From: Georgenia thermotolerans
Lineage (GTDB): Bacteria; Actinomycetota; Actinomycetes; Actinomycetales; Actinomycetaceae
DNA: 64,000 nt
Direction of reading: 5' to 3'
NCBI RefSeq assembly: GCF_009193185.1
Contig: NZ_VUKF01000008.1
Location: 62,001 to 126,000 of the forward strand
Below, one piece after another: positions 50,696 to 59,904 of the stretch. Within the stretch, counting starts at the first letter, position 1; each line of letters starts with the position of its first letter. The notes under the pieces are model-generated. The model searched no databases and was not told where the DNA came from. It was given only the letters and a program-made list of their open reading frames with translations. Both the position numbers and the translations under genes were made by a program.

Positions 50696-50982
50696 CAACC
50701 GATGGTGCCGATGACCGGCTGCCACGCGCGGGCGTGCCGGCGGACGATCAGGTGCGCCCGGTGGAACGGGTCGGGGTCGAGCAGCTTGAGGGCGGCGTCG
50801 TGGTTGTCCGCCCGCAGCAGCATCAGCGCCCCAGGGGCAGCGGCGTCGAGCCAGGGCCCGGAGGCCACCAGCACGCCGGACTCGTGCAGCTCGCGGAGGA
50901 ACGCACGGTGCTGCGGCCGCAGGGTCTCGATGTCCGAGGTGCGCGCGATGTCGTAGTGGTACTCCACGGCGAAGAGCGTCAT
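50695..50982 (-). CDS. YciI-family protein
   Basis: A 95-residue ferredoxin-fold protein of the YciI type, with YDIARTSDIETLRPQHRAFL near the N-terminus (the His and Asp of the putative active site), VLVASGPWLDAAAPGALMLL in the middle and DPFHRAHLIVRRHARAWQPV towards the end. Relatives act as dehydrochlorinases or muconolactone-isomerase-like enzymes, but most are unassigned. It is the first gene of a two-gene minus-strand unit with the SBF-like transporter. Confidence 0.85.
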   Translation of the reverse strand: MTLFAVEYHYDIARTSDIETLRPQHRAFLRELHESGVLVASGPWLDAAAPGALMLLRADNHDAALKLLDPDPFHRAHLIVRRHARAWQPVIGTIG

Positions 50983-50988
50983 AGGGGG

Positions 50989-50994
50989 AGGGTA
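50989..50994 (-). promoter_or_regulatory. Leaderless -10 box of the yciI-like gene
   Basis: On the minus strand TACCCT ends 6 nt before the ATG at 50982. Confidence 0.45.
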
Positions 50995-51095
50995 GTGGCC
51001 CCGTCGCGGCAGCGGGGCTCACCCGGAGCCGCGCGCGATGACCGGGCTGTCGAGGAAGGCGACCACTCCCGCCGGACCGCCCGCCTCGTGCTGCG

Positions 51096-51209
51096 TTGAC
51101 GTCTCGCGCCGGACTTGACGTCTCGCGCCGGACTTGACGCGTCGTGGCGGAGTTGACGTCTCGCGCCCCACTTGACGTCTCGTGGCGGAGTTGACGTCTC
51201 GCGGGATGG
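51096..51209. repeat. 19-bp tandem repeat array C, six copies
   Basis: Six direct 19-mers start at 51096, 51115, 51134, 51153, 51172 and 51191. The first two are identical (TTGACGTCTCGCGCCGGAC). The others share TTGACG and mostly GACGTCTCG, with two recurrent endings, CGCGCCGGAC or CGCCCCAC and CGTGGCGGAG. There are no spacers, so this is not a CRISPR. It starts 10 bp beyond the minus-strand stop of the MBL gene and ends about 100 bp before the yciI promoter. Each unit except the third contains the palindrome GACGTC. Confidence 0.9.
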
Positions 51210-51218
51210 GCGGCGGGG

Positions 51219-51941
51219 TTACCAGCCGCGCGCGCGCCACTCCGCCAGGTGCGGGCGCTCGCGGCCGAGGGTGGTGTCGTCGCCGTGCCCCGGATAGACC
51301 CGGGTGTCGTCGGGGAAGCGGTCGAAGATCCGCGCCTCGAGGTCGTCCATGAGCGACTGGAAGTCCGCCGGCGACCAGGTGCGCCCCGGCCCGCCGGGGA
51401 AGAGCGAGTCCCCGGTGAACAGGTGGACCCGGCCGGGGGAGGGGGCGCCGTCGGGCTCGGTCAGGGCCAGCGCCACGGACCCGGGGGTGTGCCCGCGCAG
51501 CGCGATGACCTCGAGGCTGAGCGGGCCGAGCGCGATGCGGTCGCCGTGGGTCAGCGGACGGTCGGTGGGGGCGGGCAGCTCGGGGGCGTCCGGGGCGCCG
51601 GCGAGGGCCTTCGCGCCGGTGGCGGCGAGCACCGCCGCCAGGGCCCGGTGGTGGTCCCAGTGCCGGTGCGTCGTCACGACCGCGTCCAGGCGCCCGGAGC
51701 CCTCGGCCACCAGCGCGAGCACGCGGTCGGCGTCGTCGGCGGCGTCGACGAGCAGCTGGGCGCCGTCGGGGGCGGTGATGAGGTAGGCGTTGTTGTCCTC
51801 GGGCGAGACGCTGGCCTTGCGCACGGTCACCGGCCCGAGCGGGTGGGCGGCGGTGGGGCCGCCGTGCGTGACGTGACCGCCGGGCAGGGCGCCGGCGTCG
51901 CCCGAGGTCTCCTCGGCGGGGCTGGGGTGATCGTCGGTCAT
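51219..51941 (-). CDS. MBL-fold metallo-hydrolase (glyoxalase II-like)
   Basis: A 240-residue metallo-beta-lactamase-fold hydrolase. Metal ligands are visible in TTHRHWDHHRAL (HxHxDH, about 111-116), in LRGHTPGSVALAL and in VYPGHGDDTT; FTGDSLFPGGPGRTW carries the bridging Asp. The pattern fits hydroxyacylglutathione hydrolase-type enzymes acting on thioesters, which in actinobacteria might use mycothiol. An N-terminal Pro/Gly-rich stretch of about 35 residues precedes the fold. The ATG at 51941 is chosen because an upstream frame would overlap the GH15 gene; GGAGGAG lies 11 nt before it. Confidence 0.87.
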   Translation of the reverse strand: MTDDHPSPAEETSGDAGALPGGHVTHGGPTAAHPLGPVTVRKASVSPEDNNAYLITAPDGAQLLVDAADDADRVLALVAEGSGRLDAVVTTHRHWDHHRALAAVLAATGAKALAGAPDAPELPAPTDRPLTHGDRIALGPLSLEVIALRGHTPGSVALALTEPDGAPSPGRVHLFTGDSLFPGGPGRTWSPADFQSLMDDLEARIFDRFPDDTRVYPGHGDDTTLGRERPHLAEWRARGW

Positions 51942-51984
51942 GGGCGACTGTGCTCCTCCCGGGCGCCGCGCGGTGGCGGCGACG

Positions 51985-53871
51985 TCAGTGCGTGGGCTCG
52001 CCCGCCGCCCCCACCGGGGCGTGCGGGCCGACGGGCTCCACACTGGCACGGGCGACGCGCAGGGCGTGGGCGGCGCGCACGAGCGCGAGGTGGGAGAAGG
52101 CCTGCGGGTAGTTGCCGACGTACCGTCGCCGCACCGGGTCGTACTCCTCGGCGAGCAGGCCGACGTCGTTCATCGCCGCGCACAGCGCGCGCATGTGGCT
52201 GGTCGCGGTGACCAGGTCGCCGGTGCGGGCGAGGGCGTCGACGAGCCAGAAGCAGCACGCGAGGAACGGGTGCTCGTCCCCGCGCACGCCGTCCACCCCG
52301 GTGGCGACGCGGTAGCGGCGCACCCACGGCCCGTCCGCCAGCTCGGCGCGCACCCGGGCGATCGTGCCGAGCAGCCGCGGGTCGTCCGGAGGTAGGAAGC
52401 CCACCTGCGCCATCTGCAGGAGCGAGGCGTCGGTGTGCCGGGCGCCGTAGTACTGCACGAACGAGCCGAGCTCGGCGTCCCAGCCGTGGGCGAGGACGTC
52501 GGCGTGGATCTCCGCCCGCGCCGCCCGCCACTCGTCCACCGGCCCGTCGCAGCCGAAGCCCTCCACGGCCCGGACGGCGCAGTCCAGCGCCGCCCAGCAC
52601 ATGACCTTCGAGTGGGTGAAGTGCCGCAGCGGCCCGCGCACCTCCCAGATGCCGTGGTCCGGCGAGCGCCAGCGGGCCAGGAGGTTGTCCACCAGGTGGC
52701 GCTGCAGGGCCCAGCCGTCCTCGCTGGCCGGCAGGCCGACGCGGCGGGCCAGGTCGAGGGCGAGCATGACCTCGCCGAGGACGTCGTTCTGGTGCTGGGC
52801 GGCGGCGCCGTTGCCGATCCGCACCGGCCGAGCCCCGCCGTACCCGGCCAGGTGCGGCAGCTCGCGCTCGGGCAGGTCCCGCGACCCGTCGAGGCGGTAC
52901 ATGATCTGCAGGTTCTCCGGGTCGCCGGCCACCGCGCGCAGCAGCCAGCTGCGCCACGTGTCGGCCTCCCGGCGGAACCCCAGCTCCAGCAGGGCCTCGA
53001 GCGTCTGGGCGGCGTCGCGCAGCCAGCAGAAGCGGTAGTCCCAGTTCCGCTCGCCGCCTGGATCCTCGGGCAGGGAGGTGGTCGCCGCGGCGGCGATCCC
53101 GCCGGTGGGGTGCTGAGTGAGCACTCGCAGCGCCAGCAGGGACCGGATGACCCGCTCGTCGAACTCGCCGGCGAAGGTGCTCGTCCGGCACCAGCGGGCC
53201 CACAGCCGCATCGTGCGGACCAGGTCGGTGCTCACGTCCGGAGGCCCCGGGACAGGCTCCCACGAGTGGTTCCAGGTGAGGACGAGGTCGACGTGGTCGC
53301 CGGGCCCGACGGCGAAGCGGTCGCGGTGGCGTCCCTCGGCGCCGTGGGGGAGGCGGTCGCCGTGCAGGGTCAGCGCGTCCGGCCCGGCGATGGCGCGGAT
53401 GATCGGCCGGCCGTCGGGGTCGACGTCGCGGTGGACCCAGGGCCGGGTGCGGCCGTAGCCGAACCGGACCACCCACTCGTGGACGAACACCACCTGCCCC
53501 TCGAGGCCCTCGACGCGGCGGACGATGTCCGACCGGCCCTCGGTCAGCGGCATCGCCTCCACCACCCGGGCGCGGCCGGTGGGCGTCGTGTAGGTGGTCT
53601 CCAGGACGAAGCTGTCCCCGAGGTAGCGTCGGCGCACCTCCGGCTCGCCGTCGGCCGGGTCGGCGGTGAGCAGCCAGCGGCCGTTCTCGGCGGTGCCGAG
53701 CAGGGCGGCGAAGCAGGCGTCGGAGTCCAGCCACGGCAGGCACAGCCAGTCGATGGAGCCGTGCCGGGAGACCACCGCGACCGAGCGGGAGTCCCCGAGC
53801 ACGGCGTAGTCCTCGATGGGCGTCGGGCCGGCCGGTTCCCATGTGCCGTCGCTGGCGGTCACCTGCGTCAT
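51985..53871 (-). CDS. GH15-family glycoside hydrolase, trehalase-like
   Basis: A 628-residue cytosolic protein with the N-terminal beta-sandwich (PIEDYAVLGDSRSVAVVSRH, GSIDWLCLPWLDSDACFAAL) and the alpha/alpha barrel of GH15 (NWDYRFCWLRDAAQTLEALL, FTHSKVMCWAALDCAV, PFLACCFWLVDALARTGDL). Similar mycobacterial proteins hydrolyse trehalose; alpha-glucan activity is the alternative. GGGAGG directly abuts the ATG at 53871, too close to serve it, but lies 9 nt before an in-frame GTG at 53862. The true start may therefore be three codons later. Monocistronic. Confidence 0.87.
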   Translation of the reverse strand: MTQVTASDGTWEPAGPTPIEDYAVLGDSRSVAVVSRHGSIDWLCLPWLDSDACFAALLGTAENGRWLLTADPADGEPEVRRRYLGDSFVLETTYTTPTGRARVVEAMPLTEGRSDIVRRVEGLEGQVVFVHEWVVRFGYGRTRPWVHRDVDPDGRPIIRAIAGPDALTLHGDRLPHGAEGRHRDRFAVGPGDHVDLVLTWNHSWEPVPGPPDVSTDLVRTMRLWARWCRTSTFAGEFDERVIRSLLALRVLTQHPTGGIAAAATTSLPEDPGGERNWDYRFCWLRDAAQTLEALLELGFRREADTWRSWLLRAVAGDPENLQIMYRLDGSRDLPERELPHLAGYGGARPVRIGNGAAAQHQNDVLGEVMLALDLARRVGLPASEDGWALQRHLVDNLLARWRSPDHGIWEVRGPLRHFTHSKVMCWAALDCAVRAVEGFGCDGPVDEWRAARAEIHADVLAHGWDAELGSFVQYYGARHTDASLLQMAQVGFLPPDDPRLLGTIARVRAELADGPWVRRYRVATGVDGVRGDEHPFLACCFWLVDALARTGDLVTATSHMRALCAAMNDVGLLAEEYDPVRRRYVGNYPQAFSHLALVRAAHALRVARASVEPVGPHAPVGAAGEPTH

Positions 53872-54074
53872 CCTCCCACCAGGGGTACGGGGGCCGCCCG
53901 CCCGGGGATGGGGGGCTCGAGGACGTGCGCCGCCCGCGGACGGGACGTGGAGGCGGCGCGGGCTCCCCCGGGGCAGATCCGCCGGTACGCTCCCCGCCAC
54001 CAGGACAGGCGCCCGCGGGCACGCCGCGGTGGCCGGCCGGCCACCGCGCGCCCGGGCCGACGGGGAGGTTGAGC

Positions 54075-54680
54075 GTGGCGGACGAGCTGGAGGAGCTGCT
54101 GGTGCCCGATGCCGCCGCCTGGCGCGCGTGGCTGGCGGAGCACCACGCCACCTCGCCCGGGGTGTGGCTGGTCCTGCACAAGAAGGGTGGCAACACCACC
54201 GCGCTCACCTACGACGCCGCCCTGGACGAGGCTCTGTGCTTCGGCTGGATCGACGGTCAGGCGAGCACCCGCGACGGCGAGTCCTACCGGCAGCGGATGA
54301 CTCCGCGCCGTGCCCGCAGCCGATGGTCGGCACGCAACGTCGACCACGTCGCGCGCCTGGAGCGCGAGGGCCGCATGCACGAGGCCGGCCGGGAGCAGGT
54401 GCGCGCCGCGCAGGCGGACGGGCGCTGGGAGCAGGCGTACGGCTCCTCGACGACGGCCGTGGTGCCCGAGGACCTGGCCGCTGCCCTGGCCGCCGAGCCG
54501 CGGGCCCAGGCGATGTTCGAGGTGCTCACGAGCACGAACCGGTTCGCGCTCGTCTACCGGATCACCTCGGTGAAGCGGCCGGAGACCCGGGCCCGCAAGA
54601 TCGCGTCGATGGTGGCCGACCTGGCCCGCGGCGTGACGCCGTACCCGCAGAAGCGCCGCCCGGAGGGCTGGGACGCCTGA
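54075..54680 (+). CDS. YdeI/OmpD-associated family protein
   Basis: A 201-residue cytosolic protein of the YdeI type: LVPDAAAWRAWLAEHHATSP, GVWLVLHKKGGNTTALTYDA, ALDEALCFGWIDGQAST, the RQRMTPRRARSRWSARNVDH core and the C-terminal KRPETRARKIASMVADLARG helix. The family has been linked to bacteriocin or peptide tolerance in some bacteria, without a known mechanism. GGGGAGG lies about 6-8 nt before the GTG at 54075; a TTG at 54069 is an alternative. The end of the gene is tandemly duplicated downstream. Confidence 0.8.
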   Translation: MADELEELLVPDAAAWRAWLAEHHATSPGVWLVLHKKGGNTTALTYDAALDEALCFGWIDGQASTRDGESYRQRMTPRRARSRWSARNVDHVARLEREGRMHEAGREQVRAAQADGRWEQAYGSSTTAVVPEDLAAALAAEPRAQAMFEVLTSTNRFALVYRITSVKRPETRARKIASMVADLARGVTPYPQKRRPEGWDA

Positions 54681-54753
54681 CGCGGCCCGACGGCTGGGCG
54701 CCAGACGCGGCCCGACGGCAGGGCGCCAGACGCAGCCCGACGGCAGGTCGTCC
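54666..54753 (+). repeat. 25-bp tandem repeats at the ydeI-like gene end
   Basis: Three 25-bp units start at 54679, 54704 and 54729, and the last bases of the gene itself (GGCTGGGACGCC then TGA) are the start of the first unit. Later units carry CCAGACGC where the gene has CCTGACGC, so the duplicated stop has become AGA. Confidence 0.8.
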
Positions 54754-54765
54754 TCGCGCGCGGCA

Positions 54766-54828
54766 TTGACAAGGCTCGAGTCAGCCAGAAAGATTCATTG
54801 TGTCAATGCATTGACTCATTGAGGAGAG
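54766..54828 (+). promoter_or_regulatory. Promoter and GntR-type operator of the membrane protein/ytrA pair
   Basis: TTGACA (54766-54771) is a perfect -35, with weak -10 candidates near 54789-54799. A perfect 14-bp palindrome, GTCAATGCATTGAC, occupies 54802-54815, flanked by further CATTG copies, about where transcription would begin. GAGGAGAG (54821-54828) is the ribosome site. Autoregulation by the operon's own GntR protein is the obvious reading. Confidence 0.6.
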
Positions 54829-54836
54829 CTGCTGCC

Positions 54837-55736
54837 GTGAGCGCCGTCTTCGTGGTCCTCCTGCTCGCCCCCTGGGCCGTGCTCGTCGTCGTCCTCGCCG
54901 TCGTCATCGGCGCGGCGCGGGGCGCCCGCCCGCAGAACACGCCCGCCGCGACGCTGGTGGCCGCCCGCCGGCACGAGAACCGCACCTCGGCGCTCGCGCT
55001 CGCGGGCGGGCTGGTCGTCGCCGTCCTGCTCCTGATGGCGGACGGGGCGGCCCTGCCCGGACCGCCCGGTGGACTGACAGCGGTGAGCCTGCTCGGGGCG
55101 GCGCTCGTCGCCCTCCTCGTGCACGCCGTCGGCGAGCTGACCTGGCCGCGCCCGGTGGGGGCCGTGCGCCGCGCCTCGCTGCGCCGGCGGACGATGCGGG
55201 ACATCGGGGGCCGCCGCGCCGTGCTGCTCGGGGGCACCGCCGCGCTGATGGCCCTCGCCATCGCGATCTTCGGCCTCACGGCCGACGCGACGGGCCGGGC
55301 CGTGCCCCACCCCGTCACGCCGGTCGCCGGGGGCGGGTACGTCACCGGCGCCTCCGGCCCCTACCCCGGCTGGGCCTACGGCCTGCCGCTGCTCGCGGCG
55401 CTCGCCGTCGTGCTCGTCGTCTGTGCGGGGGTGCTGCGCCTGGTCGTGCGGCGCCCGGCGGTGGCCGGCACCCGGGAGGAGGACGACCTCGCCCTGCGCC
55501 GCACCAGCGCCCGGCGCATCCTCGGTGCGGTCCAGCTGTTCGTCGGCGGGACGCTGGCGGCCGTCCTGCTCGTGGCGGCCGCCGCGCTGGGCAACGCCGG
55601 GTGGACGCCAGCCGCCTGGGGTGTCGGCGGCCTCGGCATGCTCGTGGGCATCGCCTCGTTGGTCGTCGCCGGCACCGCGCTCGTCCCGCCCCCCGGCCCG
55701 GCTCCGGCCCCGATGCCCGCTGGGTCGCCGGCATGA
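54837..55736 (+). CDS. Membrane protein paired with a GntR/YtrA regulator
   Basis: A 299-residue integral membrane protein with seven or eight predicted helices and no recognisable catalytic motif. It starts in a hydrophobic segment (SAVFVVLLLAPWAVLVVVLA), has a basic cytoplasmic loop (GAVRRASLRRRTMRDIGGRR) and an extracytoplasmic Pro/Gly/Tyr segment (GGGYVTGASGPYPGWAYG), and ends in a proline-rich tail. The GTG at 54837 follows GAGGAGAG by 8 nt. Its stop overlaps the ATG of the GntR gene (ATGA). DUF1648-like membrane proteins occur beside YtrA regulators, but I cannot assign this one. It may sense or resist cell-envelope stress. Confidence 0.6.
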   Translation: MSAVFVVLLLAPWAVLVVVLAVVIGAARGARPQNTPAATLVAARRHENRTSALALAGGLVVAVLLLMADGAALPGPPGGLTAVSLLGAALVALLVHAVGELTWPRPVGAVRRASLRRRTMRDIGGRRAVLLGGTAALMALAIAIFGLTADATGRAVPHPVTPVAGGGYVTGASGPYPGWAYGLPLLAALAVVLVVCAGVLRLVVRRPAVAGTREEDDLALRRTSARRILGAVQLFVGGTLAAVLLVAAAALGNAGWTPAAWGVGGLGMLVGIASLVVAGTALVPPPGPAPAPMPAGSPA

Positions 55737-56101
55737 GTGCCGCGCTCACGCTCGACCTGGCGTCCGGGGTGCCGCCGTACGAGCAGATCCGCGCCCAGGT
55801 CACCGCGCTCGTCGCCGCGGGCACGCTCGTGGAGGGGGAGCGGCTGCCCACCGTCCGGGACCTGGCCGCCGACCTCGGGATCGCCCCCGGCACGGTGCAG
55901 CGGGCGTACCGCGAGCTGGAGGCGCGGGGCGTGGTGCGCTCGCGCCGTCGGGCCGGGACCGTCGTCGCGACGGGCGCGGACGCCGGCCCCGCCGCGGCCG
56001 TCCAGGGCCGGGCCCGCGACTTCGTCCGCCGGGCCCGCGCCGCCGGCCTCGACGACGGCGCGATCCTCGACCTGGTCCGCGGCGCCCTCATGACGGCGTG
56101 A
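55733..56101 (+). CDS. GntR-family regulator, YtrA subfamily
   Basis: A 122-residue repressor. The winged helix (about 15-75) has the YtrA start LDLASGVPPYEQIRAQVTAL, then GERLPTVRDLAADLGIAPGT, VQRAYRELEARGVVRSRRRA and GTVVA. It lacks a large effector domain and carries only the short C-terminal dimerisation helix pair of YtrA proteins. These usually repress their own operon of membrane or ABC-transport genes. ATGA overlap with the membrane protein gene and the GTCAATGCATTGAC palindrome upstream support autoregulation. Confidence 0.9.
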   Translation: MSAALTLDLASGVPPYEQIRAQVTALVAAGTLVEGERLPTVRDLAADLGIAPGTVQRAYRELEARGVVRSRRRAGTVVATGADAGPAAAVQGRARDFVRRARAAGLDDGAILDLVRGALMTA

Positions 56102-56196
56102 CGGCGGGCTCGCGAACGCCGTGATCCCGCCGTCCGCGCCGGTCCGCGAGGCGATGCCGCCCGTGCCGCGGTGCGCCGTCGACCCGTCCGTGTGAT

Positions 56197-56210
56197 CGAA
56201 CACATGTGCG
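56197..56210. promoter_or_regulatory. LexA (SOS) box upstream of uvrA
   Basis: CGAACACATGTGCG differs from the actinobacterial consensus CGAAC-N4-GTTCG at one position. It lies 20 bp upstream of the -10 box, over the -35 region, where LexA would repress. Confidence 0.6.
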
Positions 56211-56229
56211 GCATGTCGGCGCGTCGTCA

Positions 56230-56235
56230 TATCAT
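56230..56235 (+). promoter_or_regulatory. Leaderless -10 box of uvrA
   Basis: TATCAT ends 6 nt before the GTG at 56242. Confidence 0.5.
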
Positions 56236-56241
56236 CTCCGG

Positions 56242-59103
<2,862 letters not shown>

Positions 59104-59270
59104 GCGCCGCCGGCGGGTGGGCGGACGACGTTCGCGGCCGCTCGGGCGGTGGGCGGGTGGCGCGAGGACCAGCGTGGGCGAGAGCATCCGCCCGACGACG
59201 GCCCGGTACCGCCCCTGCGCGAGGCCCCGTGCGAGGGCCGGAAGGCCTCGCCGGGGGCGGGGTGCCCCGG

Positions 59271-59276
59271 TAGCGT
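59271..59276 (+). promoter_or_regulatory. Leaderless -10 box of osmC2
   Basis: TAGCGT ends 6 nt before the ATG at 59283. Confidence 0.45.
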
Positions 59277-59282
59277 GGCTGC

Positions 59283-59783
59283 ATGGGAGCACTCCAGACG
59301 TACCACGTGACCGTCGACTGGACCGGCGCGGACGAGCGGGGCACGGCGAGCTACACGAGCTACTCGCGCGACCACGAGGTGCGGGTGGAGGGCAAGCCGA
59401 CGCTGCTGGCCACCTCGGACCTCAAGGTGCGCACCGACGTCAGCCGGTACCGGGCCGAGGAGCTCTTCGTCGGGGCGATCTCACAGGCGCAGATGCTCTG
59501 GTTCCTGCGCACCGCCGCCCGGCACGACATCGTGGTGCTCGGCTACGCCGACAAGGCGACCGGCACGCAGCGGGTCGAGGCCGCCGGCTCCGGCCCCTTC
59601 GTCGAGGTCGTGCTGCGCCCCCGGGTGACCTACGCCGGCGAGGTCGGTGAGGAGCTGGCCGCCCGGCTGCACCACGAGGCCCGCGAGCACAACCACATCG
59701 CCCGCTCGGTGCACTTCCCGGTCCGCGTGGAGCCCGCGGTGCCGGCCCGCTCCGTGCCCGCGCCGGTGCCCGCCGTCGAGTAG
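59283..59783 (+). CDS. OsmC-family protein lacking both catalytic cysteines
   Basis: A 166-residue protein with the OsmC fold: HVTVDWTGADERGTASYTSY, the GKPTLLATSDLKVRTDVSRY stretch and the helix AEELFVGAISQAQMLWFLRT (about 60-79). Where active family members have Cys, the helix here has Ser, Gln and Ala, and no second Cys occurs; I find no Cys anywhere in the protein. Peroxidase activity is therefore unlikely, and a ligand-binding or structural role is possible. A Pro/Ala/Val tail ends the protein. The uvrA-osmC-uvrC order is common in actinobacteria, which hints at a conserved partner role. Confidence 0.85.
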   Translation: MGALQTYHVTVDWTGADERGTASYTSYSRDHEVRVEGKPTLLATSDLKVRTDVSRYRAEELFVGAISQAQMLWFLRTAARHDIVVLGYADKATGTQRVEAAGSGPFVEVVLRPRVTYAGEVGEELAARLHHEAREHNHIARSVHFPVRVEPAVPARSVPAPVPAVE

Positions 59784-59828
59784 CGCGTCGGGCACGGCGA
59801 CCGCCGAGTAGCGCCGCGGCGGCAGCGA
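59770..59828 (+). repeat. Tandem duplication at the osmC2 stop codon
   Basis: The segment around the osmC2 stop (59770-59800) is followed directly by a diverged, 3-bp shorter copy (59801-59828). Both contain CCGCCG, GAGTAGCGC and end in a GGC(A)(G)CGA-type block, so the in-frame TAG context is repeated. Confidence 0.55.
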
Positions 59829-59890
59829 GAACGCGGGCGACGCCGTCGCCCAGCGCCGCCGCCCGCCCGGGGCGTGTCGGTGCCCTGACG

Positions 59891-59896
59891 TAGGCT
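59891..59896 (+). promoter_or_regulatory. Near-leaderless -10 box of uvrC
   Basis: TAGGCT ends 8 nt before the ATG at 59905. Confidence 0.45.
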
Positions 59897-59904
59897 TGGC
59901 GATC

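Noticed and set aside
51096-51209. Possible CRISPR array
   Set aside because: The 19-bp units are contiguous with no unique spacers, there is no leader, and no cas gene is in the window.
51096-51209. Array of -35 promoter elements because each unit starts TTGACG
   Set aside because: No TANNNT hexamer lies 16-19 bp downstream of any unit; the same position is always inside the next TTGACG unit.
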